From: Paraglaciecola arctica BSs20135 | GTDB lineage: Bacteria; Pseudomonadota; Gammaproteobacteria; Enterobacterales; Alteromonadaceae | DNA: 64,000 bases | Direction of reading: 5' to 3' | NCBI RefSeq assembly: GCF_000314995.1 | Contig: NZ_BAEO01000006.1 | Coordinates: forward strand, 111,426-175,425 | Shown: piece by piece, positions 8,927-18,351 of the stretch | How positions within the stretch are numbered: the first letter of the stretch is position 1 | Layout of the letters: every line of letters begins with the position of its first letter | The notes under the pieces: generated by a model | The model's database searches: none | Told to the model about the DNA's origin: nothing | What the model saw: only the letters and a program-made list of their open reading frames with translations | Program-made: the position numbers and the translations under genes

Positions 8927-11077
8927 CTAATCTATTAACTTCTGAGATAAAAAAGTATATTCCAATGCAGTTCTTTTGGCTTTTTCTTGCAAATTAGCTG
9001 ACGCTGAATGCCCCCCATCAATATTTTCATAATATTCAAAATCATGTCCATACTGTTCTAACATGTAAGCCATTTTTCTCGCATGTCCAGGATGCACTCT
9101 ATCGTCTTTAGTAGAGGTTACAAACATAATTGAAGGGTAATCACCCTGCGGATCAATGTTATGTAGTGGAGATATTTTTTCTAAAAACGCTCGTTCATTT
9201 GGGATATCAGGACTTCCATATTCACCAACCCAAGACGCCCCTGCCAATAACTTGTGATAACGCAACATATCTAACAGAGGTACCTGACAGACTACAGCGT
9301 TCCATAAATCTGGTCTTTGGGTGTACATCACGCCCATTAACAAACCACCATTAGACCCCCCCATTATGCCTAAGTGTTTGGCAGAGGTGATTTTTTTGGC
9401 GATTATATCTTCGCCAACAGCAATCATATCGTCAAAAATAACCTGTCGCTTGGTTTTAAGTCCGGCTTGATGCCAATTTGGACCAAATTCACCACCACCA
9501 CGAATATTCGCCAATACATAAACACCGCCTTGTTCAAGCCAGTTTTTTCCAAGTAGCCCTGAATAACTAGGTTTTAGTGAGACTTGAAAGCCACCATAAG
9601 CGTATTGCAAGGTAGGGTTAGTGCCATCAAATATAATGTCTTTTTGTCGAACCACAAAATAGGGAATTTTTTCGCCGTCTTTTGAGCTAGCTTGAAATTG
9701 CTCTACTACAATATTTGACGCATCAAAACGAGCTGGGATAGATTTAATCGCAGCAATTTTTACATTGCTAACATCAACTTTAAATAGGGTGTCAGGCGCA
9801 ACAAAACTTTCTTGGTTAATAAATATAATATCGCTATCTTGGTTGGCTGATGAAACTGACATCGAACCATTTTCTGGCATGGCCAATTTTTGCTGTGACC
9901 ATTTTTTATTAAAGTCATAAACATAGATATTACTGACTACATTTTCTAACAGAGTTAATACTAGTTTATTGGCCGTAATAGATACACCGTCAACAGTGGA
10001 TCTTTCGTTGGGATGGTAAACCAGATGTAAGTCTTTTATTTCTTGCTTTTGCAGCCAATGCTCTAGGTCAAAAGACACTAAATCACCACTATCAAAGGTT
10101 TCTTTTGAGTTCAGCGCAGACCACTGTTGCTTAAGAGATAACACTAGTTGCCCTTTGAAAACACCTTCAATGCTAACTTTTTGAGGAATGGGTAATTGAA
10201 TGGCTTGGCTTCCATCATCAGGGAGCCAAAAATATTCTGATTCAAAAAATGTTACCGCGCGCACTACCATGTTTAAATTTCTATCTCCGAACTTAATAGA
10301 AAATGGCCATACACCTACATCGGTTTTAGTTCCCTCAAAGATATGCTTTGCGTCTGTAAGTTGTTGTCCTCTTTGTAATGACTTAATGATAAAAGGATAA
10401 CCACTTTCGGTCAGAGAATCATCGTCCCAATTAGTAGCAATATTAATGTTGTTAATATCTTTCCAACTGACACCTGTTTTAGCCTCAGGAATAACAAAGC
10501 CATTCTCAACAAAATCCTGTTTTGAATGATCCCATTCGCGCATTTCAACTGAGTCTTTACCACCATCAGACAGGGATAAAAGGCACCTGTCATAATTACT
10601 TTCTAAACATTCTGAACCTTTATAAACCCAGTTTTTTTCTTCTAATGCAGATAGAGCATCTATACTCAGCAAGTCTTGCCATTTAGGTTGGGGTTTAGAA
10701 TACTCATCTAAAGTGGTTCTTCGCAACATGCCTCTAACTTGGTTTTCGTCTTGCCAAAAGTTGTAAACAAAACCCCCTTTATAAGTACCATAAGGAATTT
10801 TATCTTTCGCATTAACGATTTCTAATCCAGCTTCTAGAAACTGAGCATAACGCTTATCAGCCATTAATTTATCGAGGGTAACTTTGTTCCACCCATTAAC
10901 TTTAGCTAGAGCTTGTTCGCCTTCTACTTCTTCTAACCACAAGGGGGCTTCTACGACCTTTTCTGTCATGGGGAGGCTTTCTTCCAATTTGTTTTGTTGT
11001 TCTTTTTCGGAGTTACTGCAGCCAGCAATCAAACATGCACTGGCGATTGCAATGCTAGTAAATTTTAGTAGTTTCAT
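8927..11077 (-). CDS. Prolyl oligopeptidase family serine peptidase (S9A-like), lipoprotein
   Basis: A 716-residue envelope peptidase that should cleave proline-containing oligopeptides. The N-terminus is a lipoprotein signal with lipobox LIAGC, so the protein is probably anchored in the periplasm or outer membrane. A beta-propeller (about 60-470) is followed by the alpha/beta hydrolase domain. The nucleophile is Ser575 in GGSNGG, and the Asp and His of the triad are in STKDDRVHPGHA and DGGHSA near the C-terminus. The ATG is clear. A second S9 peptidase, an M2 peptidase and GGT elsewhere in the window suggest a peptide-scavenging lifestyle. Confidence 0.92.
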   Translation of the reverse strand: MKLLKFTSIAIASACLIAGCSNSEKEQQNKLEESLPMTEKVVEAPLWLEEVEGEQALAKVNGWNKVTLDKLMADKRYAQFLEAGLEIVNAKDKIPYGTYKGGFVYNFWQDENQVRGMLRRTTLDEYSKPQPKWQDLLSIDALSALEEKNWVYKGSECLESNYDRCLLSLSDGGKDSVEMREWDHSKQDFVENGFVIPEAKTGVSWKDINNINIATNWDDDSLTESGYPFIIKSLQRGQQLTDAKHIFEGTKTDVGVWPFSIKFGDRNLNMVVRAVTFFESEYFWLPDDGSQAIQLPIPQKVSIEGVFKGQLVLSLKQQWSALNSKETFDSGDLVSFDLEHWLQKQEIKDLHLVYHPNERSTVDGVSITANKLVLTLLENVVSNIYVYDFNKKWSQQKLAMPENGSMSVSSANQDSDIIFINQESFVAPDTLFKVDVSNVKIAAIKSIPARFDASNIVVEQFQASSKDGEKIPYFVVRQKDIIFDGTNPTLQYAYGGFQVSLKPSYSGLLGKNWLEQGGVYVLANIRGGGEFGPNWHQAGLKTKRQVIFDDMIAVGEDIIAKKITSAKHLGIMGGSNGGLLMGVMYTQRPDLWNAVVCQVPLLDMLRYHKLLAGASWVGEYGSPDIPNERAFLEKISPLHNIDPQGDYPSIMFVTSTKDDRVHPGHARKMAYMLEQYGHDFEYYENIDGGHSASANLQEKAKRTALEYTFLSQKLID

Positions 11078-11141
11078 TATTTGCGCTTTTAGGATTTTAC
11101 TTGATGCTATTTATATCTAATATACAGTGTTTATTAACAAT

Positions 11142-11171
11142 AAAAAACTCGGTCACGGCGACAGAGTTTTT
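11142..11171 (-). terminator. Intrinsic terminator downstream of the aminotransferase
   Basis: AAAAACTC-G-GTC stem with loop ACGGC and arm GAC-A-GAGTTTTT, followed by TTTATTG on the minus strand. It lies about 137 bases after the aminotransferase stop and just upstream of the S9 peptidase gene. Confidence 0.7.
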
Positions 11172-11307
11172 ATCATTAATTTGCTTTTAATTTATTTTTT
11201 GTGCCGGTCAATGGGCATGTCATGACTTCTAAAGATCCGCGTACTAGAAAATATATCAAGACACTTTTCTATCGTTCGTTAAGTTTATTTCATAAACTAT
11301 GAACAAT

Positions 11308-12432
11308 TTAGCCAAGTACCGCTTCTAGACTAGAAAGGCAATAATCGACATTCTTTTGGCTTGAACCACAACCCATTAAACCAATTCGCCATACCTTGCC
11401 AGCCAATGTTCCTAAGCCCGCGCCTATTTCCAGATTAAATTCATTTAGCAATCTACTACGAACTTGTCCATCATCAACACCGTTAGGAATACGTACAGTA
11501 TTTAATTGTGGCAAACGATATTTCTGTTCAACAACCAACTCCAATCCCAGTTTATCTAACCCTGACTTTAAACTAAGGTGGTTTTGATGGTGTCTAGCCC
11601 ATGCATGTTCTAGGCCTTCTTGTTGCAATATTAGCAGTGATTCGTGTAGCGCATATATACTGTTAACTGGCGCGGTATGGTGATAAGCGCGTTTCGTCCC
11701 TTTTCCCCAATAGCCCATTACTAGATCCATATCTAAAAACCAACTTTGCACAGGGTGTTTACGGTGTTTAATTACTTCGATAGCCTTTTCACTAAAAGAC
11801 ACAGGAGACAAGCCTGGAACACATGATAAACATTTTTGGGTACCAGAATAAATCGCATCTATATGCCAATCATCCACTTTTAACTCGCTACCTCCTAACG
11901 ATGTCACTGCATCAACTATGCTCAAACAATCGAATTCTTTGGCTATTTGACACAACGCCTTAGCATCATTTAAGACACCAGTCGAAGTTTCAGCATGAAC
12001 AAAAGCCAATGCTTTAGCATCGGGATTAGCCTGCAGAGCTTCCCTGACTTTATTAAGATCTGTAGGTTTCCCCCATTCATCTTGCACCATAATCGCTTGG
12101 CCACCGCAGCGCTGAACATTTTGCTGCATACGGCCACCAAACACACCATTTTGACAAACAATAACCTTATCGCCAGGCTCAACTAAATTAACAAACACAG
12201 CCTCCATACCGGCTGAACCTGGTGCTGATATTGGCATAGTTAACGCATTGTTGGTTTGAAATGCGTATTGTAATAACTGTTTGACTTCATCCATTAAATC
12301 GACAAATTTTGGGTCCAAATGACCAATAGTCGGTCTAGACAAAGCTTCGAGAACTTGAGGATATACATCAGAAGGGCCAGGGCCCATTAGTACACGTGTA
12401 GGTGGTATAAACGATGAAAATGACTGCGACAT
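11308..12432 (-). CDS. Class V aminotransferase, alanine/serine-glyoxylate type
   Basis: PLP-dependent aminotransferase (374 residues) of the alanine-glyoxylate/serine-glyoxylate family, probably converting glyoxylate to glycine. The family N-terminus RVLMGPGPSDVYP is at about 13-25, the cofactor aspartate is in SIVDAVTSLGG near 174, and the Schiff-base lysine is Lys200 in YSGTQKCLS. The open frame extends to a TTG at 12444, but the ATG at 12432 has a GGAG ribosome site 7 bases upstream and matches homologues better. It is monocistronic, with a terminator downstream and a small RNA candidate upstream on the other strand. The exact amino donor cannot be told from sequence. Confidence 0.88.
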   Translation of the reverse strand: MSQSFSSFIPPTRVLMGPGPSDVYPQVLEALSRPTIGHLDPKFVDLMDEVKQLLQYAFQTNNALTMPISAPGSAGMEAVFVNLVEPGDKVIVCQNGVFGGRMQQNVQRCGGQAIMVQDEWGKPTDLNKVREALQANPDAKALAFVHAETSTGVLNDAKALCQIAKEFDCLSIVDAVTSLGGSELKVDDWHIDAIYSGTQKCLSCVPGLSPVSFSEKAIEVIKHRKHPVQSWFLDMDLVMGYWGKGTKRAYHHTAPVNSIYALHESLLILQQEGLEHAWARHHQNHLSLKSGLDKLGLELVVEQKYRLPQLNTVRIPNGVDDGQVRSRLLNEFNLEIGAGLGTLAGKVWRIGLMGCGSSQKNVDYCLSSLEAVLG

Positions 12433-12680
12433 TAAGTACTCCAAAACTTTGCTAATTTATAATGTAATTTTTACAGGATTAACGCTTTGCTTCAAGACAA
12501 GCATACCGAGCATAGGTAAGATAAATACTTATACCTCAATGCATTCTTAGCTTGAATATCGAATTAACTTTTAATACTTAAGACTGCTCACAAAGCGCCA
12601 TAAGATATTGTTTTTCATTGATGATTGAAATGAATTTGAAAATTATTCATTTTTTGTTCAGGCTTGGTCTATAGTTATTA

Positions 12681-12792
12681 GTCAAACCTCATGATTGTTT
12701 GTTTAGAGGTGTAAGAATTTATACTTAGCGCACGGCTCTAACAAAGCCATTCCCCTAAGCCCGAACTAGTAATAGTTTCGGGCATTTTTTTG
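12681..12792 (+). ncRNA. Candidate free-standing small RNA
   Basis: No plus-strand gene lies upstream, yet a strong plus-strand intrinsic terminator ends this stretch: stem GCCCGAA...TTCGGGC (12759-12783, with a one-base bulge) followed by A and seven T. Before it are two further stem-loops, AACCTC/GAGGT at 12685-12710 and GGCT/AGCC at 12734-12748. A TATAGT -10-like box is at 12670-12675; the -35 is poor. The predicted transcript is about 110 nucleotides and converges on the 3' end of the carbonic-anhydrase-like gene. I cannot match it to a named sRNA family. Confidence 0.5.
12759..12792 (+). terminator. Plus-strand intrinsic terminator of the sRNA candidate
   Basis: GC-rich stem of 7 bp plus four more pairs across a one-base bulge, then ATTTTTTT. 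On the minus strand no T-run follows, so it does not serve the genes on that strand. Confidence 0.8.
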
Positions 12793-12809
12793 TCTGGGCC
12801 CAAGTCAAC

Positions 12810-13328
12810 CTAACATAGCTTTAATTCTGAAGAGAATCGTTTAGCATTTTTAACATAGTGTTCCGCTGATTGTTCGAGCATCTTTTGTTGCTGTTCAGGG
12901 ATTGGTTTAATGACCTTAGCAGGTGATCCCATAACTAATGAACCATCAGGTATCTGCATGTTTTCAGTAATCAAACTGTTAGCGCCTATTACACAATACT
13001 TACCAATTATTGCACCGTTCAACACCACACTGTTGATCCCAATTAAACTGTAATCGCCTATTTCACAACCATGCAACATGACTTTATGACCAATGGTAAC
13101 GCCTTTGCCTATGGTTAGAGGCACACCAAAATCAGTATGTAACACTGCTCCATCTTGCACATTACTATCTTCGCCAATTGTAATGACATCACAGTCGCCC
13201 CGCACCACAGTATTAAACCAAACACTGCTATTGGTTTTCATCACGACTTTACCTATGACGTGGGCACCAGGGGCGACAAATACTCCCTCTGCTAATTGAA
13301 CATGATCATCACCCAAAGAGTAAATCAT
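12810..13328 (-). CDS. Gamma-carbonic anhydrase-like hexapeptide-repeat protein (YrdA type)
   Basis: A 172-residue left-handed beta-helix protein of the gamma-carbonic anhydrase/YrdA family. Hexapeptide repeats run through about residues 15-150, and the metal-ligand histidines are recognisable in VLHTDFG and [13 protein letters not shown]. YrdA-type members bind zinc, but carbonic anhydrase activity is not shown for all, so the function is stated with caution. Its ATG overlaps the tesB stop codon as TAATG, indicating translational coupling with the thioesterase. The plus-strand sRNA candidate ends 18 bases from its 3' end. Confidence 0.9.
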   Translation of the reverse strand: MIYSLGDDHVQLAEGVFVAPGAHVIGKVVMKTNSSVWFNTVVRGDCDVITIGEDSNVQDGAVLHTDFGVPLTIGKGVTIGHKVMLHGCEIGDYSLIGINSVVLNGAIIGKYCVIGANSLITENMQIPDGSLVMGSPAKVIKPIPEQQQKMLEQSAEHYVKNAKRFSSELKLC

Positions 13329-14188
13329 TACTTATCTCCTATTTTACGCATTAGGCCTTCTTGCATTGTTGAAGCGACCAATTTGCCTTGTCGATTAAAA
13401 AACTGCCCTCTCACTAAACCTCTGGCACCGCCAGAAAAGGGACTTTCAGCACAATATAATAACCATTCGTCAAAATCGAATGGATGATGAAACCACATCG
13501 AATGGTCAATAGTTGCCATGATCAGGTTTTTATCGCTAGTCGACACACCATGAGGGTGAAGTGCAGTTGATAAAAAATGATAATCTGATGCATAAGCCAA
13601 CATCACTTGGTTAAGGTTAATATTGCCAAATAATGCTTCTTGTGCCTTCATCCAAATGTAACGTTTGGGTTGTTGCACTATGACTTTATCAGGATCAACA
13701 AAATCAACGGTGCGCATATCAATAGGTTTGTGATACCCAGCACTTTCACACATTCTATCTGACATAGCTTGATTGTTACCAAAGGCTTGGATATCGGATT
13801 TAATATCCTCCGGTTGCGGCACATCGGGCATATCGGCATATTGGTGATCTAGCCCCTTCTCAGGCGTTTGAAAAGAAGCGGTCATGTAAAATATGTTTCT
13901 ACCATTTTGAATGGCTATCACTCTTCTAGTTGAAAAGCTGCGACCATCACGCACGTTTTCGACATCAAACACAACTGGCTTATTAGCATCGCCCGGAAGC
14001 AAAAAATAGCTATGAAATGAATGGCAGATACGACCTTCTGGTAAGGTGAGCTGAGCGGCGGCAAGCGCTTGACCTAATACTTGACCACCAAATAACGCTC
14101 GGAAACCTAAATCCCAACTTTGACCACGAAATAAGCCTTCTTCAAGTTTGTCTAAGGTTAATAATTCTACTAATTTTACTTCTGACAT
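13328..14188 (-). CDS. tesB: Acyl-CoA thioesterase II
   Basis: Cytosolic double-hotdog thioesterase of 286 residues that hydrolyses medium and long acyl-CoA to free fatty acid and CoA. Typical TesB blocks are visible: [11 protein letters not shown] near residue 17, [13 protein letters not shown] near 34, [12 protein letters not shown] near 57, and the catalytic-Asp segment [12 protein letters not shown] near 219. The C-terminus ([24 protein letters not shown]) is also standard. It is the upstream gene of a coupled pair with the YrdA-like gene, sharing TAATG at the junction. Confidence 0.95.
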   Translation of the reverse strand: MSEVKLVELLTLDKLEEGLFRGQSWDLGFRALFGGQVLGQALAAAQLTLPEGRICHSFHSYFLLPGDANKPVVFDVENVRDGRSFSTRRVIAIQNGRNIFYMTASFQTPEKGLDHQYADMPDVPQPEDIKSDIQAFGNNQAMSDRMCESAGYHKPIDMRTVDFVDPDKVIVQQPKRYIWMKAQEALFGNINLNQVMLAYASDYHFLSTALHPHGVSTSDKNLIMATIDHSMWFHHPFDFDEWLLYCAESPFSGGARGLVRGQFFNRQGKLVASTMQEGLMRKIGDK

Positions 14189-14226
14189 AAGTTCTCAGTC
14201 TATTCAGTACACTATGGGATCTTACC

Positions 14227-16086
14227 CTAAGTAAGTTGATAAGGATCTTTAGGGTAAAACTTATCAGGTAATTGACCTTGATGGGTAAAAAATCTGGTGT
14301 CTTTAAATGGTAACTTCATAAAGCCTGAGATCCCAAGCCCTTTAATAGTTGGAATAAGATCAATCACATCTTTTAATAAACTCTTAAACTCTAATTCCAA
14401 ACCATGGTTAAGTAACTTGTAATCACTATGTATTTTAAGGTGTGTAGGTAAAGATTCAAATATGATACAGCCGGTATGATGGATACTGTTTAATTGCCTG
14501 ATCACTGCCATTAATTGTTTAGGAAGCGTTAATAATTCGTCAGGATCATCACCATCTTCAAAATAAGAATGCATACGACTGTCGTGCTCAGTGAGTGAAA
14601 CCGCACTCAATTCATAGGGAATTTGCATACTTTTATCTGGCATAAATGGTTTGTCTTCATCACTTCGTTCAACATGTAATGTATCTCGAGCATTAAACAT
14701 ACAGCACTTAAAAACACCGATTCGATTAATTGCCCTAGCGAAATATACAACATTATTAAGAGACGCTTCAAAAGATTTAATCAGGGTTACATCATACAAA
14801 TTCAGGTTAGAATCTATATATACCCCGCTTGCTTCCCACCTTACCGCTAGACCACCTACAACAGGATACTTACCTAAGCGACTGACCGCAGCCACGAAAG
14901 CTTTTTCAGTATCGCCCATGCCCTGCATATAGTTTTTATAATAACGCTCAAATTGCGCGTCATCGATTAATCTAAGATCTTGTTCTGCTTGGTAAACCTC
15001 AATCCTTAAAAATGACTTTCGAGAACTGTAAACTACAGTATCAATTTCTTTTTCAAAGGGACTTACTCTACAGGGGATCAACGACACATGTGCATGCTCT
15101 ATCTTTTCATTCAACACTACATTTTTCATGTATTGCATATTATGAATAAAATAATCCCCTCCTTGTTCACGCAACTTTGGAGAGTCACTCATCATTGCGG
15201 TTAACGTCTTGGCAAGTTCTTGAGGTAAACCAATGGAATTTGGGGTGATAACTTTATGCCCAAAACGACTAGATTGACCTGATGCCAAGGCATACAGCGT
15301 ACTTGCTAATCCTTGTTCATCAAAGCGAACCGAAGATAAACCACCGTTTAATTGTTCTTCACCAATAAAATAGACATCTCCTAGGCGAGCATTAGTTTGT
15401 TGCATGTCACTAGACATTAAATCCATTACATTATTACCAACAAACTGTCCTTGATGGTCAATTTGCGCAAAAACAGATGACCCCCAATCTATCAGCCCAA
15501 CTTGTTCGCTTATTTCATCAAAAACTATATTTGATGGTTTAATATCCCCATGTACTATTGGTTTACTTTGACCTTGTTGTTGATGCCCGCGTAAATACAA
15601 TAATATATCCGCCAGTTGTGCGGCTATTTTAATCACTAGGCGTACCGACAATGGGCCGTATTTAAGAGATATTTTCTCTAAATCTGCACCTTTGGCCCTG
15701 TCCATAACTAAAATAGATTGTTTTTTGATCTTCTGATATTCAATTAGTCTAGGTACATAGGGGTGATTGACCAAGCTCAACATATAAGCTTCTTCTTCTA
15801 ATCGGTCTTGAACGTGTTGAGGTAAATTTATTCTAGAAAATTTAAACACCTGCTGCTCACGCAAAGTACTATTTTGAGAAGCATTTTTTTTTGTAACTGT
15901 TCCCGCGAAAGCAAAACCAAAGGCTCCTTTGCCAATCAATTCAATATCTTGATAACCCAGTAGTTGCAGTTGCTCGGTACACAACTTAAACCAGTCTTTT
16001 AGCTTTTTGGCATCTTTATGGGACAGCAGATAAATAGACTGTTCATCGGGGATATAAAAATGTTTAATATTTGCAGGTGTCAGCAT
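14227..16086 (-). CDS. Hanks-type serine/threonine protein kinase with a C-terminal domain of unknown type
   Basis: A 619-residue soluble protein. The kinase domain is at about 45-300: glycine loop GKGAFG at 52-57, ATP lysine Lys82 in VFKFS, catalytic loop HGDIKPSN with Asp181, and metal-binding DWG (instead of DFG) with Asp200. All key catalytic residues are present, so activity is likely. The last 300 residues match no domain I recognise and have no membrane segment. GTG at 16089 is directly followed by ATG at 16086; I take the ATG. It lies 14 bases downstream of rlmJ and upstream of tesB, all on the same strand. Substrates are unknown. Confidence 0.82.
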   Translation of the reverse strand: MLTPANIKHFYIPDEQSIYLLSHKDAKKLKDWFKLCTEQLQLLGYQDIELIGKGAFGFAFAGTVTKKNASQNSTLREQQVFKFSRINLPQHVQDRLEEEAYMLSLVNHPYVPRLIEYQKIKKQSILVMDRAKGADLEKISLKYGPLSVRLVIKIAAQLADILLYLRGHQQQGQSKPIVHGDIKPSNIVFDEISEQVGLIDWGSSVFAQIDHQGQFVGNNVMDLMSSDMQQTNARLGDVYFIGEEQLNGGLSSVRFDEQGLASTLYALASGQSSRFGHKVITPNSIGLPQELAKTLTAMMSDSPKLREQGGDYFIHNMQYMKNVVLNEKIEHAHVSLIPCRVSPFEKEIDTVVYSSRKSFLRIEVYQAEQDLRLIDDAQFERYYKNYMQGMGDTEKAFVAAVSRLGKYPVVGGLAVRWEASGVYIDSNLNLYDVTLIKSFEASLNNVVYFARAINRIGVFKCCMFNARDTLHVERSDEDKPFMPDKSMQIPYELSAVSLTEHDSRMHSYFEDGDDPDELLTLPKQLMAVIRQLNSIHHTGCIIFESLPTHLKIHSDYKLLNHGLELEFKSLLKDVIDLIPTIKGLGISGFMKLPFKDTRFFTHQGQLPDKFYPKDPYQLT

Positions 16087-16100
16087 CACAGGGTTGCCAA

Positions 16101-16976
16101 TTATTCCTCAATTAACCAATCAACTGTGAATGACGCGCTATCATTCTGTGCCATTAATGGTGTCAACTCCTGTAAACTTTCTCTTATTTGCTTATCTAAC
16201 TGCCAAGGAGCATTAATAATAGCCATGCCAGAGCCATACATGCCTCCAGCCTGATTGGCACCGGTTACGCATAACTCAATTTTAAGCATATTCTTAAACG
16301 AGTGCTGAGTGAGGTTTTCTAGCATAGTCTCACTTTTACCTTTCTTACTGGTGCTGCTGTCAAAAGTTGAATCCGAGGTTTTCCTATCACTTATTAATGG
16401 ATACCAAATCGCATAAATTGCTGAATTCCATTTTTTATAGGCAGCGACAACAGTATCAACAACTTGTTGATACTCACTAGCGACCTCATAAGAAGGATCG
16501 ATCAGTACTATACCTCGCTGCATATCTGGTGGTGTTAAGGCTAATAAACCTTCATATCCATCTCTATGATGAATAGCGATATTTTTACCACCCATATTAC
16601 TTTTTAAATTCTGTATTTCCTGATTGTGCCATTCCATCAGTATTATCTTGTCCTGTGGACGTAACATAGATTTAGCGATTTCTGGTGAACCTGGATATTG
16701 ATTAAATTCTCTATAGGCGCTGACTAAAGACAAATAGTTGTTAATCGTTTTATTTTGTACTGAATGCCCTGTCAGGCGGTCAATTCCTTGTTTAAATTCG
16801 TTGGTTTTAAGGGATTCTTCAGAATTCAGCTGATACACCCCTGCACCACTGTGGGTATCAAAATAACAAAACCCTTTATCTTTGCTTTTAAGCTTGTCGA
16901 TAAGCAACATCTGACAAAGATGTTTTAAGACATCTCCATGATTACCTGCATGAAAACTATGTCGATAACTTAACAA
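16101..16976 (-). CDS. rlmJ: 23S rRNA (adenine(2030)-N(6))-methyltransferase RlmJ
   Basis: SAM-dependent methyltransferase (291 residues) that modifies A2030 of 23S rRNA. The N-terminus MLSYRHSFHAGNHGDVLKH is the family signature, and the catalytic DPPY-type motif appears as DPSYE near residue 142. The start codon is TTG, supported by an AAGGAA ribosome site 9 bases upstream and by the exact match of the N-terminus to the family. It is followed after about 14 bases by the kinase gene, so the two may share a transcript. Confidence 0.94.
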   Translation of the reverse strand: MLSYRHSFHAGNHGDVLKHLCQMLLIDKLKSKDKGFCYFDTHSGAGVYQLNSEESLKTNEFKQGIDRLTGHSVQNKTINNYLSLVSAYREFNQYPGSPEIAKSMLRPQDKIILMEWHNQEIQNLKSNMGGKNIAIHHRDGYEGLLALTPPDMQRGIVLIDPSYEVASEYQQVVDTVVAAYKKWNSAIYAIWYPLISDRKTSDSTFDSSTSKKGKSETMLENLTQHSFKNMLKIELCVTGANQAGGMYGSGMAIINAPWQLDKQIRESLQELTPLMAQNDSASFTVDWLIEE

Positions 16977-17037
16977 TAGTGAATTCCTTCATAAATGGGG
17001 TTACTAAAAATGATGCTGTTAATTCTAAAGCAAAAAT

Positions 17038-17058
17038 AAACCCGCTGTTAGCGGGTTT
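17038..17058 (-). terminator. Intrinsic terminator of the bkd operon
   Basis: AAACCCGC-TGTTA-GCGGGTTT stem-loop, 18 bases after the E2 stop codon, followed on the minus strand by ATTTTTGC. Confidence 0.8.
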
Positions 17059-17075
17059 GAAATAAAATTTATAGC

Positions 17076-18299
17076 TTATCTAGTCATAGCTAACATAGTG
17101 ATGGGATTTTCCAAGTAAGATTTCCAAAGGTTGTTAAATCTCACCATAGTCGCGCCGTCAATAATTCTATGATCTCCCGACCAACTCACGTGCATGATAT
17201 TAACCGCTTTCACTGCGTCATTTTCATCAAATCTTGGTAGTCGCTGAATTTTACCAAGAGCCACAATGGCTGATTCAGGTGCATTAATAACCGGTGTGGC
17301 GACAGTACCACCTAGTACACCAATATTAGAAATGCTGATAGTACCACCTTTGAGATCAGCACTACTTAACCTTCCTTGACGGCCTAAGTCTACTAATTCG
17401 TTAGTTTTCTTAGCGACTTCCATTAAGGTCAAATGCTGCACTCCTTTAATATTGGGAACGACTAAACCAACCTTAGAGTCAACTGCTAAACCTATATTAT
17501 GATCCTCAAAATAAGTCACTTCTGAACAATCAGCATTAACTTGGCTGTTAACTATTGGAAATTTTTCCAATGCCAATGACATCGCTTTGATGAAAAATGG
17601 CATAAAGCTGAGTTTAACGCCTTCTTTCTCAAAAGACGCTTTGAGTTGCGCTCTAGCCTGCATCAGGTTATCCATTTCAATTTCTTCACTGACACTAAAA
17701 TGTGGCACTGTGAAAACTGAATGCATCATATGTTTTGCCATTGCGGCCTGTATGCCACGAATAGGCTCTACTCGTTTTCCGCCTGTTGTCACTGGAATGA
17801 TAGCTGCAGATTGATCGATTGGTGATGAGCTTGCACTAAGATCATCTTTTAATACTCGGCCTTTGTCTCCGCTGCCGGCTATCTTGGACAAATCAATGTC
17901 TAATTCTCTGGCTAAGCGTCTAACCGCAGGGCTAGCTAATGCTTTTCCTGACTCTGGTTTAACCCTATCCATATGAGTTTGAGTAGCAGTAAACTTATTA
18001 TCTTCAGGCTTAGCTGCATTGTTTTGATTCTGTATCATTGGAGCCGACTGTTGCGCGTCTTCACCAATAATCTGCATAGCAAACAATGGAGAATGCACTT
18101 TTGCAATATCACCCTCGGCATAATAAAGTTTGGTGACCACACCACTGTACTTGGCAGGAATTTCTACAAGTGCTTTGTCAGTCATTACCTCAACCACGGG
18201 TTGGTCTTCGATAATGTTCTGGCCGTCAGCGACTAACCACTTGACTACTTCGCATTCCACAATGCCTTCACCAATATCCGGTAGAATAAAATCTTGCAT
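17076..18299 (-). CDS. bkdB: Branched-chain 2-oxoacid dehydrogenase E2, dihydrolipoyl acyltransferase
   Basis: Core of the branched-chain 2-oxoacid dehydrogenase complex (407 residues); it transfers the acyl group from lipoamide to CoA. One lipoyl domain (about 1-76) carries the lipoylated Lys42 in MTDKALVEIP. The E1/E3-binding domain is at about 120-157 (ASPAVRRLARELDIDL). The catalytic domain ends with His377 in GDHRIIDG. The start has an excellent GGAG site. It is third in the operon, 52 bases after E1 beta. The sequence fits the branched-chain type better than pyruvate or 2-oxoglutarate E2. No E3 gene is present, so E3 must come from elsewhere. Confidence 0.92.
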   Translation of the reverse strand: MQDFILPDIGEGIVECEVVKWLVADGQNIIEDQPVVEVMTDKALVEIPAKYSGVVTKLYYAEGDIAKVHSPLFAMQIIGEDAQQSAPMIQNQNNAAKPEDNKFTATQTHMDRVKPESGKALASPAVRRLARELDIDLSKIAGSGDKGRVLKDDLSASSSPIDQSAAIIPVTTGGKRVEPIRGIQAAMAKHMMHSVFTVPHFSVSEEIEMDNLMQARAQLKASFEKEGVKLSFMPFFIKAMSLALEKFPIVNSQVNADCSEVTYFEDHNIGLAVDSKVGLVVPNIKGVQHLTLMEVAKKTNELVDLGRQGRLSSADLKGGTISISNIGVLGGTVATPVINAPESAIVALGKIQRLPRFDENDAVKAVNIMHVSWSGDHRIIDGATMVRFNNLWKSYLENPITMLAMTR

Positions 18300-18351
18300 A
18301 GTTTGCTCCTTATAATTGAGCTAAAAATAGTCTTATAACCTTTAAATAACG

